DNA from: Propionibacteriaceae bacterium | Lineage (GTDB): Bacteria > Actinomycetota > Actinomycetes > Propionibacteriales > Propionibacteriaceae | NCBI GenBank assembly: GCA_025965155.1 | Contig: JAOPXN010000084.1 | Coordinates: 1 to 64,000, forward strand | Length of the DNA: 64,000 nucleotides | Reading direction: 5' to 3' | Shown: piece by piece, positions 51,730 through 60,119 of the stretch | Numbering within the stretch: the first letter of the stretch is position 1 | Layout of the letters: each line of letters begins with the position of its first letter | The notes under the pieces: model-generated | Told to the model about the DNA's origin: nothing | Databases searched by the model: none | What the model saw: the letters and a program-made list of their open reading frames with translations, nothing else | Translations under genes and position numbers: made by a program

Positions 51730-52734
51730 ATGGACCCTGTTGACATCCTCGTCCCGCCGGCCACGGTTGGTGACCGGGTTGTGCTGAGAACGCTGCTGCC
51801 GGACGGCTCCGCCACGGACGTCATCGGCTGGGTCGCCGCCGTCGATTCGGAGCAGGTGACGCTGGAGGGACTGCAGGCAACGTCGACCGTGCACCGGTCG
51901 CGGGTCGTGGCTGCCCGGCGGCTGCCGGCCGCGCTCGGTGGGCCCGGCCCGCAGCGGACCAGCCCCGAGGAGCTGGAGCAGATCTCGCTGCCGGGATGGG
52001 TGGCCCACAGTGAGCCGCTCGGGGAGTGGACGCTGCGGTACGGCGGCGGCTTCACCGGCCGGGCGAACTCCTGCCTGGCGGTCGGTCACCCCGGTATGGA
52101 CGTGGCCGAGGCGGCGGCCCGGATCGTCGCTTTCGCCGCCCGACATCAGATCCAGCCATGGGCGCAGGTGGTGGCCGGCGGCGACGTCGAGCACCGGCTC
52201 CGCGGCCTCGGCTGGACCGAGGCGTACGTACGCACCGATGTGCTGGCCGTCCGGCTCAACGAGCTACTCGGTGCTGAGCGCCCCGATCCTCGGGTCCGGG
52301 TACTGACGTCGCTGGGGCCAGGATGGCAGGACGCGTACCAGATCAGCCGGCCCAACTCCGCTGAGGCCGCTGTGCTGCACTCGATCCTCGACGGACGTCC
52401 GCCTCGGGCGTTTGCCCAGGTGGAGGCCGACGGGGACGTGATAGCCATCGGCCGCGCGCACGTGAACCAGTCCTGGATGGGTCTGGCATCCCTCTGGACG
52501 GTTCCGGCTCACCGCCGCCGTGGGTGGGCGACCAAGATCATGACCGCGCTGGGTCACTGGGCGGCTCGGCAGGGGGCACGCAACGTGTACCTGCAGGTGG
52601 CCACCGAGAACAGCGCGGCACACCGGGCGTACCAGCGGGCAGGCTTCGCCGTGCACCACAGCTACCTGTACCTCGCGCCACCCGCGACCGGTCAGTGCGG
52701 CCGGGACACGCCGCCAGATGCTGGGAGAAGCTGA
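51730..52734 (+). CDS. GNAT-family N-acetyltransferase with N-terminal SH3-like domain
   Basis: A 334-aa protein. The N-terminal ~65 residues look like a small beta barrel (VGDRVVLRTLLPDGSATDVIGWVAAVDSEQVTLEG). The C-terminal half is a GNAT domain with the acetyl-CoA loop VPAHRRRGWATKIMTALGHWA (about 258-278) and VYLQVATENSAAHRAYQRAGF (about 287-307). The substrate is unknown. The N-terminal barrel is found in a set of actinobacterial GNAT proteins. It is divergent from fdxA and convergent with the VanW-family gene. Confidence 0.88.
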   Translation: MDPVDILVPPATVGDRVVLRTLLPDGSATDVIGWVAAVDSEQVTLEGLQATSTVHRSRVVAARRLPAALGGPGPQRTSPEELEQISLPGWVAHSEPLGEWTLRYGGGFTGRANSCLAVGHPGMDVAEAAARIVAFAARHQIQPWAQVVAGGDVEHRLRGLGWTEAYVRTDVLAVRLNELLGAERPDPRVRVLTSLGPGWQDAYQISRPNSAEAAVLHSILDGRPPRAFAQVEADGDVIAIGRAHVNQSWMGLASLWTVPAHRRRGWATKIMTALGHWAARQGARNVYLQVATENSAAHRAYQRAGFAVHHSYLYLAPPATGQCGRDTPPDAGRS

Positions 52735-52747
52735 CGCGTCGGCGGAG

Positions 52748-54523
52748 TTAGGTGCAGCGGACCCGGTCGGTCGGGGCGTACCGCCAGAAGAACCGCTCCG
52801 TCTTCACCACCTCGCCGTCGCGGTAGAACAGCCGCGAGTAGTTGACGTCGAAGCCGCGCACCGGGCTCATCGGCTGGCACTTGGGGCTGTCGTCGTCGAG
52901 GTCCCGGCCGGTGGTGAAGTTGGATCTCCTCAGCGGGGACGACTCAATCTTGCCGTAGGTCTTGGTTGACCACATCTTGACGGTGATCGAGCCGCGGCGG
53001 CCGGGGCTCGCCTTCCGCACCCTGGCCTCCACCAGGACCCCGTACTTCGTATCGTTGTTGAACTTCAGGTCGAGGTTGGGCCACGCCACCGTCGCCTCCC
53101 GGCCGGGTGGGTAACGGTCGATGAAGAGAGTGTGCGGCTGGTGCTCGATATCCTTCAAACCGGCGAAGAACATCGCGTTGTACGTCGTCGTGGCGCTTTG
53201 GGACACTCCGCCGCCGAGCTCGAGGCGGAACTTGCCACCGGTGATGATGTTGCCCTCGGTGAAGCCGTTGGCCTTGGTCCGCTCGCCGACGATGCGGTTC
53301 AGCGAGAAGGTGTCACCCGGCTTCAGCACCGTGCCGTTGATCAGCTCGGCCGCCCGGCCGATGTTGACGTTGCGGTAGTGGGCGTAGGGGAAGTAGGTGG
53401 TGAACCGCCCCGTCACCTCCTTGATCGCGAGCTTCTCCGCGTCGGCGGTGGTGAACTTGGCCTTGGCGCCGGTGAGCTCGATGGTGACAGTGCGAGCCTG
53501 GCCGGATTTGGTGAGGGCCGGCTCGACCACCTTGGCCAGGTTGTCCTTCGACACCTCGGTCCCGTCCACCGCCGGGATCACGGTGGGTTTGCCGTCCACC
53601 AGCCGGACGGTGGCGTTCCTCGGCTTCTTCCCCTCCACCTTGCTCAGCTCGGGCTTGGCCTGCTGGTAGAGCGCGGCGCTGTCGAGTCGGGGGGCCAGGG
53701 TGCCGTCCCGCGGCTCGAAGGTCACGGCCTTGCCGATCATGGTGGGGGTTAGCCGGAAGGAGCCGGCGTCGCCGGCCCGCACCGTGATGGGAGCCGCAAC
53801 GGCGGGCTTGGCGACGTCGTTGACGACCCGTGCCAGGTCATCGTTGCCGACCTGGGGCTGGGTCAGCTCGGCGGCAAGATCAACAGGGCTGGCGGCGCTC
53901 AAGTAGCTGCGCTGCAGGGTGTCCGCGGCGGCGTCTTGGTCCAGCCGGACCCCCACTGAGGCGTTGCGGGTGATGATCTTGGCACCGTCGAACTTCAACC
54001 CTGCGTCCCTGGGCGCTGTGTCGTGCTTAATCGCGAGCGCCGTGACTGCGGCCCCGAGCTTGGCGCGGTCCACCGCGACCACTGCGTCGGTGGAGCCACC
54101 ACCGGTCAGCACCTGCCAGATTTGCCGCGGGTCGAAGCTTTTCCCGCCGCCGGCTTGCGCGACGCTCTTGGCGTAGTCGACCGATAGCCCGGACTCGGCC
54201 GGCATCACCTCATCCGCGGTGTCGCCGACCGTGACCTTGATCGGCTGCCGAGCCCTGGCTTCGAGCGTGTCCTCCAGCTTCGTCGCCGCAGCCGTATGGT
54301 CAAGCCCCCCCACCGGCACACCCAAGACCCGGGCGTCCTTGGGGAGCTTGTCGCCGGCCATCAGATAGCCGACGAGGTACAGGGCCACGGCCGCCAGCAG
54401 CGCGACGCCCAGAACTCCACCGACCACCCTGCGCCGACGCTGCTGAGGCTCGGGCCCGTTCGCCGATGCTGTGACGATCGTGTCGTCCGCGACGGGAGCC
54501 CTGTCGGGCATGGGAGTGCTCAC
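52748..54523 (-). CDS. VanW-family membrane-anchored cell-wall protein
   Basis: A 591-aa protein with a cytoplasmic N-terminus, a transmembrane helix (about 38-55: VGGVLGVALLAAVALYLVGY) and a large outer part. Two peptidoglycan-binding-4-like segments (about 60-330) are followed by a short beta segment and the VanW domain (about 395-530: FTTYFPYAHYRNVNIGRAAELINGTVLKPG, GGGVSQSATTTYNAMFFAGL). VanW proteins (YoaR type) are linked to the wall; their chemistry is unknown. The frame opens at ATG 54565 inside the flavin-reductase gene; GTG 54523, just after that gene's stop, is preferred. Confidence 0.9.
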   Translation of the reverse strand: MSTPMPDRAPVADDTIVTASANGPEPQQRRRRVVGGVLGVALLAAVALYLVGYLMAGDKLPKDARVLGVPVGGLDHTAAATKLEDTLEARARQPIKVTVGDTADEVMPAESGLSVDYAKSVAQAGGGKSFDPRQIWQVLTGGGSTDAVVAVDRAKLGAAVTALAIKHDTAPRDAGLKFDGAKIITRNASVGVRLDQDAAADTLQRSYLSAASPVDLAAELTQPQVGNDDLARVVNDVAKPAVAAPITVRAGDAGSFRLTPTMIGKAVTFEPRDGTLAPRLDSAALYQQAKPELSKVEGKKPRNATVRLVDGKPTVIPAVDGTEVSKDNLAKVVEPALTKSGQARTVTIELTGAKAKFTTADAEKLAIKEVTGRFTTYFPYAHYRNVNIGRAAELINGTVLKPGDTFSLNRIVGERTKANGFTEGNIITGGKFRLELGGGVSQSATTTYNAMFFAGLKDIEHQPHTLFIDRYPPGREATVAWPNLDLKFNNDTKYGVLVEARVRKASPGRRGSITVKMWSTKTYGKIESSPLRRSNFTTGRDLDDDSPKCQPMSPVRGFDVNYSRLFYRDGEVVKTERFFWRYAPTDRVRCT

Positions 54524-54530
54524 AGCAGGC

Positions 54531-55055
54531 CTAACGTATGTCGGGGAGTCTGGAATAAGTCCCACGATGGTACGTCAGCGGTGCTGAATCCGCAGACTCT
54601 ACAGAGGTGGCGAGAACGCGGCCGACCACGATGGTGTGGTCACCGGCATCGTGCTTGTCGTAGGTCACGCACTCCAGCCAGCCTTGGGCTCCGTCGAGGA
54701 CCGGCGCCCCGCAGTGCGGGGCCGGCGTGTGCGGCACCCCGTCGAACTGGGTCGCCAGGTCCCGGCCGCTGTGGCTGAAGTGCCGGGCGATCTGCACCTG
54801 ATCGGCGCTGAGGATGGACACTGCCCAGGTGCCGGCCTGGGTCACCGCGTGATGGAACCGGCTGCTCTTGCCGACACAGACCAGTACCAGTGGCGGTGTC
54901 AGCGAGACCGAGCTGAAGGCCGTAGCCGTCATGGCGTGCGGCATTCCCTGCCAGACGGTCGTCACCACGGTCACGCCGGCTGCGAACTCCGCCATCACCT
55001 CACGCAGTCGCTCCGGGGAAGCTCCTGCACTGTTGGCCGACCACAGCTCGTGCAC
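54531..55055 (-). CDS. flavin reductase-like (FMN-binding split-barrel) protein
   Basis: A 174-aa protein of the HpaC/FRP type that reduces or binds FMN/FAD for a partner monooxygenase. Signatures are LREVMAEFAAGVTVVTT (about 17-33), TATAFSSVSLTPPLVLVCVGKSS (about 43-65) and GWLECVTYDKHDAGDHTIVVGRV (about 128-150). No oxygenase gene is nearby. GTG 55055 is the only sensible start. It follows mshB by six bases and precedes the VanW-family gene, making a small operon. Confidence 0.9.
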   Translation of the reverse strand: MHELWSANSAGASPERLREVMAEFAAGVTVVTTVWQGMPHAMTATAFSSVSLTPPLVLVCVGKSSRFHHAVTQAGTWAVSILSADQVQIARHFSHSGRDLATQFDGVPHTPAPHCGAPVLDGAQGWLECVTYDKHDAGDHTIVVGRVLATSVESADSAPLTYHRGTYSRLPDIR

Positions 55056-55061
55056 CGCCGG

Positions 55062-56015
55062 CTAGTCCAGTCCGGCGAAGACGTCTGTGGCCCAGCTGCG
55101 CTCCGACCCTTCGGGTGCCGGCGGGAACGGCGTGCCGACGGCCAGTCTGAAGTACTCCTGCCCCCAGGCCTCGTCGCCGAAGTTGTCGGCCATGGCGAAG
55201 AACGGACCGTCGAGGGTGATCTGGGTCGCGTGGGCGCGCATGGCGTCCATCTTCTGGCTGACGATGTCGGAGCCGTCGATGACACAGTCGATGTCCTCGT
55301 CCGAGGTCACCATGGGGGGCATCTCGCCGTCCGGGTCGAAGCCCTTCCAGGTCTCCTCGTCGCCGGCGTTGCGGAATGCCCGGACCGCCTCCCGCATCCG
55401 GCTCTCACTCATCGCCGTCCAGAGGACCCGGGGCACCACCCACGCCGGCCCGAGGTCCTTCCGGTATGAGCGGACGCCGGCGAGCAGGTAGGCGTACATG
55501 GCCACCCGGTGCGCCTGGACGTGGTCGGGATGGCCGTAGCCACCGAACTCGTCGTAGGTGATCAGCACCTGCGGACGGCGGTCACGGATGATCGGAACCA
55601 GCTCATTGGCCGCCTCCAGCAGGTCCGCGGTCCAGAAGATTCCCGGGCGCAGCTCGGTCCGAGCGATGGCCATTCCCAAGTCGTCGTAGGCCATCCCCGA
55701 GTCCCGGTAACGGCCGTCGCCCCCGAGCCGGAGGAAGTCGGTCACGCCAAGGGCGGCCATCGCCTGGTTCAGCTCACCGAGCCGGTGCTCACCGAGGGTG
55801 TCCTCCTGGTGTGCGGCCAGGTGACCCAGCGAGTCGACCAGCACCTCACCTTCTTCACCGAGGGTGCAGGTCACCAGGGTGACCGCAGCCCCAGCGGCGA
55901 CGTACTCAGCCATGGTCACTCCGGTGCCGATGGTCTCGTCGTCCGGATGCGCATGCACCAGCAGCAGGCGCCGGTCGGGCAGGTTCGTGGCAGCAGAAGT
56001 CACGGCGACAACCAT
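55062..56015 (-). CDS. mshB: GlcNAc-inositol deacetylase, MshB (or Mca-like)
   Basis: A 317-aa zinc deacetylase that removes the acetyl group from GlcNAc-Ins in mycothiol biosynthesis. The LmbE-type metal motif HAHPDDE (21-27) and the second ligand motif GYGHPDHVQAH (about 160-170) are present. The size and the N-terminal LLLVHAHPDDETIGTGVTMA fit MshB; the related conjugate amidase Mca is the alternative. ATG 56015 is used; GTG 56003 is possible. It lies 31 bp after the peptide-importer operon and six bases before the flavin reductase gene. Confidence 0.9.
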   Translation of the reverse strand: MVVAVTSAATNLPDRRLLLVHAHPDDETIGTGVTMAEYVAAGAAVTLVTCTLGEEGEVLVDSLGHLAAHQEDTLGEHRLGELNQAMAALGVTDFLRLGGDGRYRDSGMAYDDLGMAIARTELRPGIFWTADLLEAANELVPIIRDRRPQVLITYDEFGGYGHPDHVQAHRVAMYAYLLAGVRSYRKDLGPAWVVPRVLWTAMSESRMREAVRAFRNAGDEETWKGFDPDGEMPPMVTSDEDIDCVIDGSDIVSQKMDAMRAHATQITLDGPFFAMADNFGDEAWGQEYFRLAVGTPFPPAPEGSERSWATDVFAGLD

Positions 56016-56046
56016 ACGGCGCCGGGGCGACCGGCACTGATTCGCG

Positions 56047-57051
56047 TCAGACCACCACCCGCGCCTCGGCGAAGTGGCAGGCGGAATCGTGAGCGCCCCG
56101 GCCGTCCGGTCGGTTGATCAGTAGCGGTACGTCGGTGACGCACTTCTGCTGCGCCTTCCAGCATCGGGTGTGGAACCGGCAGCCACTCGGCGGGTTCGCC
56201 GGGCTGGGCACGTCACCGGCGAGCACGATCTGCTCCCGCCTACCGCGCAACGTCGGGTCCGGCACCGGGACGGCGGACAGCAGTGCCTGGGTGTAGGGGT
56301 GCGTCGGTCGGGAGTAGATCTGCTCCTCATCCCCCAGCTCGACCATGGTGCCCAGGTACATCACGCCCACTCTGTCGGAGATATGCCGCACTACCGACAG
56401 GTCATGGGCGATGAAGACGTAGGCCAGCCCGAACTCGGACTGCAGCTTCTCCAGCAGGTTCACCACCTGCGCCTGCACCGAGACGTCCAGGGCAGACACC
56501 GGCTCGTCGCAGATGATCACCTTCGGGTTGAGGGCCAGCCCCCGGGCGATCCCGATCCGCTGCCGCTGACCGCCGGAGAACTGGTGGGGATAGCGGTTGA
56601 TGTGCTCGGGGTTCAGCCCGACCAGGTCAAGCAGCTCCTGCACCCGCCGGCGACGGCCGCCCTTGGGGACGACGTCGCGGTGGATCTCAAACGGCTCCCC
56701 GACGATGTCGCCGACCGTCTTGCGCGGGTTCAACGACGTGTACGGGTCCTGGAAGACGATCTGGATGTCACGTCGCAGCCGCCGCATCGCGGCGCCCTTC
56801 TGCGTGTAGACGTCTACTCCGTCGAAGGTCAGGGTGCCCGCTGTTGGCTCCTCCAGCCGCATCAACATCCGGCCCAGTGTCGACTTGCCGCAGCCGGACT
56901 CACCCACGATGCCGAGCGTCTCACCCTTATAGAGCTTGAAGGAGACGCCGTCGAGAGCCTTCACCTGGCCGATCGTGCGACGCAGCACTCCGGCGCGGAT
57001 CGGGTAGTACTTGACCAGGTTGTCGGCCTCGAGGATGACTTCGCGGCTCAT
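56047..57051 (-). CDS. peptide ABC transporter ATP-binding protein DppF/OppF
   Basis: A 334-aa ATPase. Walker [10 protein letters not shown] (about 51-59), signature [19 protein letters not shown] (about 160-178), Walker [13 protein letters not shown] and the C-terminal oligopeptide-transporter tail [14 protein letters not shown] (about 292-305) are visible. It is the second ATPase subunit of the importer. Its ATG overlaps the stop of the DppD-type gene (ATGA). Confidence 0.93.
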   Translation of the reverse strand: MSREVILEADNLVKYYPIRAGVLRRTIGQVKALDGVSFKLYKGETLGIVGESGCGKSTLGRMLMRLEEPTAGTLTFDGVDVYTQKGAAMRRLRRDIQIVFQDPYTSLNPRKTVGDIVGEPFEIHRDVVPKGGRRRRVQELLDLVGLNPEHINRYPHQFSGGQRQRIGIARGLALNPKVIICDEPVSALDVSVQAQVVNLLEKLQSEFGLAYVFIAHDLSVVRHISDRVGVMYLGTMVELGDEEQIYSRPTHPYTQALLSAVPVPDPTLRGRREQIVLAGDVPSPANPPSGCRFHTRCWKAQQKCVTDVPLLINRPDGRGAHDSACHFAEARVVV

Positions 57052-58139
57052 GGTCGGACACCACCTTCGAGTTGGTCACGCCGTCGGGTCAGCGGGGGTT
57101 CCTGCCCGCGCACGAGCTGGTCGGCGAAGTGGCAGGCGCTGCGCCGATGGTGGCCGACCTCGTACAGCTCTGGCCGCTGTTCCCGGCAGATGTCCTGCGC
57201 GTAGTTGCAGCGTGGGTTGAACGGGCACCCCGGCGGAATCTGCATCAGGTTCGGCGGCAGCCCACCGATGGAGGCCAGCGTCTCGCCCTTACGGTCCAGC
57301 CGTGGGATCGACTCCAACAGTCCCTTGGTGTAGGGGTGGGCAGGCTGCGCGTACAGGTCGAAGACGTCGGCGTACTCGACGATCCGCCCGGCGTACATGA
57401 CGGCGATCCGGTCGGCCACGTCGGCTACCACACCGAGGTCGTGGGTGATCAGGATCAGCCCCATCCGGCGCTCGGCCTGAAGCTCTTCGAGCAGCTGCAT
57501 GATCTGCGCCTGTACGGTGACATCGAGCGCTGTCGTGGGCTCGTCTGCGATCAGCACAGCAGGGTCGAGCGCAATCGCCATGGCGATCATGATCCGCTGT
57601 CTCATGCCGCCCGAGAACTGGTGCGGATAGGCCTTGACCCGCTGCGCCGCGCCTGGGATCTGGACCCGCTCCATCAGCCGGACCGCTTCGGCCAACGCAT
57701 TGGACTTGTTCATCCCCCGGTGTTGCCGAAACATCTCCGCGATCTGCCAGCCGACCGGAAATACCGGGTTCAGCGAGGACAGTGCGTCCTGGAACACCAT
57801 GGAGATCTCCGGCCCGCGGATCGTGCGGCGCCGCTCATCGCTCATGGCCAGAATGTCCTCGCCGCAGTAGCGGACCTCACCGCCGGTGACAAAGCCCGGC
57901 GGGGAGTCGAGGATGCCCATCACCGCCTGCGCGGTGACCGACTTACCGGATCCGGACTCCCCCAGGATGGCCAGTGTCTCGCCCTCTCGTAGGTCGAACG
58001 AGACACCGTTGATGGCTTTGGCGACACCCTCGCGGGTCCGGAACTCAACCTCCAGCCCGTCGACCTCCAGCAGCAGCCCGTCGTGGGGCTGCCAGCTGCT
58101 GGTGCTGCCGAGGACCTCGTTGTTCAGCGTGGAAGACAT
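57048..58139 (-). CDS. peptide ABC transporter ATP-binding protein DppD/OppD
   Basis: A 363-aa ATPase with Walker [10 protein letters not shown] (about 57-65), [19 protein letters not shown] (about 170-188), Walker [13 protein letters not shown] and the oligopeptide-type C-terminal [14 protein letters not shown] (possible Fe-S or zinc cysteines). It pairs with the DppF-type protein to drive the DppB/DppC channel. It starts ten bases after the DppC-type gene's stop. The N-terminal 20 residues are longer than in E. coli DppD. Confidence 0.93.
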   Translation of the reverse strand: MSSTLNNEVLGSTSSWQPHDGLLLEVDGLEVEFRTREGVAKAINGVSFDLREGETLAILGESGSGKSVTAQAVMGILDSPPGFVTGGEVRYCGEDILAMSDERRRTIRGPEISMVFQDALSSLNPVFPVGWQIAEMFRQHRGMNKSNALAEAVRLMERVQIPGAAQRVKAYPHQFSGGMRQRIMIAMAIALDPAVLIADEPTTALDVTVQAQIMQLLEELQAERRMGLILITHDLGVVADVADRIAVMYAGRIVEYADVFDLYAQPAHPYTKGLLESIPRLDRKGETLASIGGLPPNLMQIPPGCPFNPRCNYAQDICREQRPELYEVGHHRRSACHFADQLVRGQEPPLTRRRDQLEGGVRP

Positions 58140-58148
58140 CGGTTCCTC

Positions 58149-59096
58149 TCAGCGGAGCTTCGGGTCGAGGGCGTCTCGGACTGCGTCCCCCAGCATGATG
58201 AAAGCGAGCACCGTCAACGACAAGAAGATGCTGGGGAAGAGCAGCATGTGGGGGGCTGCGCGGATCAAGCCGATGCCTGAGGCCTCCGAGATCGCCAACC
58301 CCCATGAGATCGCCGGCGGCTGCAGACCGATGCCGAGGTAGGACAGCGTTGCTTCGGCCGCGATGTAGGCGCCCAGGTTGATGGTGGAGACAACGATCAC
58401 CGCAGCCAAGGAGTTGGGGAGTATGTGGGAGAGGATGATTCGGCCTGGGCTCGCGCCCAGCGCCCGGGCCGCTTGGACGTAGTCGTTCGGCTTGACCTGC
58501 AGCACGCTGGAGCGCATCAGCCGGGCGATATTCGGCCAGCCCAGCAGCCCCAGCGCCAGCACAACCTTTCCGACGACGACCAGGTACGGGGTCTCCAGGT
58601 CGCTGGGGAAGGTGTAGAGGATCAGGATGCCGCCCAACAGCAGCGGAATGGCGAAGAAGATGTCGCCCAACCTGCTGAGCAGCGCATCCAGCGATCCACC
58701 GGAGTAACCAGCGAGGATGCCAAAAAGGCTGCCGATGACGAGAGTGAAGAGGGTCGCGAACACCCCGACCAAGATCGAGGACCGGGCGCCGTAGATGGTC
58801 CGTGCGTAGACGTCGTGGCCCTGGCCGTCGTAGCCGAACCAGGCCTCGGCCGAAGGCTTCTCCCGCGCATGAGCCAGGTCGGCGAAGTACGGATCGGTGC
58901 TGGTGAACAGTTGCGGGAAGGCGGCCATCACCAAGAACACGGCAATCAGGACCGCCGAGACCCAGAAGAACGGGTTGCGCCGAAGATCCGCCCAGGCGTC
59001 GGACCAGAGCGAGCGGCCCTCGTCCGCGGCACGGGTGGCGGGTACCAGGGCCCCTGCCGCGCCGGAGACCTCTTGTGCAGTGAGCGGCTCAGTCAT
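58149..59096 (-). CDS. peptide ABC transporter permease DppC/OppC
   Basis: A 315-aa membrane permease with six transmembrane helices, the first at about 42-62 (FFWVSAVLIAVFLVMAAFPQL). The large outer loop carries HDVYARTIYGARSSI. The EAA loop reads VQAARALGASPGRIILSHILP (about 205-225). ATG 59096 lies eight bases inside the end of the DppB-type gene and is chosen over an in-frame upstream start in that gene. The C-terminal motif GDAVRDALDPKLR is typical of the DppC class. Confidence 0.93.
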   Translation of the reverse strand: MTEPLTAQEVSGAAGALVPATRAADEGRSLWSDAWADLRRNPFFWVSAVLIAVFLVMAAFPQLFTSTDPYFADLAHAREKPSAEAWFGYDGQGHDVYARTIYGARSSILVGVFATLFTLVIGSLFGILAGYSGGSLDALLSRLGDIFFAIPLLLGGILILYTFPSDLETPYLVVVGKVVLALGLLGWPNIARLMRSSVLQVKPNDYVQAARALGASPGRIILSHILPNSLAAVIVVSTINLGAYIAAEATLSYLGIGLQPPAISWGLAISEASGIGLIRAAPHMLLFPSIFLSLTVLAFIMLGDAVRDALDPKLR

Positions 59097-60009
59097 GAGT
59101 GATCCTCGGGTCCAGTACGCCGTAGAAGAGGTCAACTATCAGGTTGACGACGAGGTAGACCACCACCAGACACACGACGGTGCCGACCACCGAGACACCG
59201 TCCTTCTGTTGGATGCTCCGGTAGAGGAACCCGCCGACGCCGTTCACGTTGAAGATGCGTTCGGTGACGATCGCCCCGCCCAGCAGCCCGCCGAAGTCGG
59301 CACCGATGAAAGTGACCACCGGGATAAGTGAGTTGCGTAGCGTGTGGACACCGACGGCACGGCTTGGCTTCAATCCCTTGGCTTTCGCGGTCCGGACGTA
59401 GTCGGCGCGCAGGTTCTCCACCAGGCTTGTCCGGGTCAGCCGGGACACGTAGGCAATGGAGATCGAGCCCAGGACGAACCCCGGCAGGATCAGCTGGCTC
59501 CAGGTGCCCTGGGTTGCCGTCACCGGGAAGATTCCGAGCCGCACGCCGAACACTAGCTGCAGCACGCTGCCGATAACGAAGACCGGAATGGAGATCACAA
59601 ACAAAGTGCTCACCGTGACCAGATGGTCCATGAACCGTCCGCGACGGATGCCGGCAAGCACGCCGGCGCTGACGCCGATGACTACCTCGAAAACCAGCGC
59701 TATGGACGCGAGTTTGGCGGTGGTCGGCCAGCGGGCGATCAGCTCCTCGCTGACCGAGTTGCCGAAGAAGTTCGTTCCCAGGTCTCCGCGGAGCACGTCG
59801 CCCATATAGAGCGCGTACTGCACTAACAGTGGCTCATCAAGGTTGTAGTCGGCCTTGAACTTGGCCACGTAGTTGGCCGGACAGGGCCGCTCACCGCAGC
59901 GTCCAGCCGTCGGGTCGCCGAGGGCAAAAACCATGACGTAGATCAAAAAAGTGGTACCGATGAGGACCGGGACCATCTGTAGCAGTCGCCGCAGCACGTA
60001 CTTGCCCAC
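59089..60009 (-). CDS. peptide ABC transporter permease DppB/OppB
   Basis: A 306-aa permease with about six transmembrane helices beginning YVLRRLLQMVPVLIGTTFLIYVM, the DppB/OppB N-terminus. A long first outer loop contains paired cysteines (GRCGERPCPANY), an actinobacterial variation that may form a disulfide. The EAA-type loop is DYVRTAKAKGLKPSRAVGVHTLRNSLIP (about 219-246). It follows the binding-protein gene after a 110-bp gap that holds a long hairpin. Confidence 0.93.
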   Translation of the reverse strand: MGKYVLRRLLQMVPVLIGTTFLIYVMVFALGDPTAGRCGERPCPANYVAKFKADYNLDEPLLVQYALYMGDVLRGDLGTNFFGNSVSEELIARWPTTAKLASIALVFEVVIGVSAGVLAGIRRGRFMDHLVTVSTLFVISIPVFVIGSVLQLVFGVRLGIFPVTATQGTWSQLILPGFVLGSISIAYVSRLTRTSLVENLRADYVRTAKAKGLKPSRAVGVHTLRNSLIPVVTFIGADFGGLLGGAIVTERIFNVNGVGGFLYRSIQQKDGVSVVGTVVCLVVVYLVVNLIVDLFYGVLDPRITHD

Positions 60010-60062
60010 GCCGGCACTCCTCTCGCTCGGACCGCAGAAACAAACAACCCGTCTTCACAGTA

Positions 60063-60098
60063 TTGTCGGCCCGCCGGGAACGTTCGGCGGGCCGACAA
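60063..60098. other. 14-bp perfect hairpin between dppA- and dppB-type genes
   Basis: TTGTCGGCCCGCCG, loop GGAACGTT, then CGGCGGGCCGACAA. On the minus strand it lies between the binding-protein gene and the first permease gene. It lacks a U-tract, so partial termination or 3'-end protection of the upstream mRNA, raising binding-protein levels, is more likely than complete termination. Confidence 0.7.
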
Positions 60099-60119
60099 AC
60101 TGCACTTGGTAGCCGGGGG

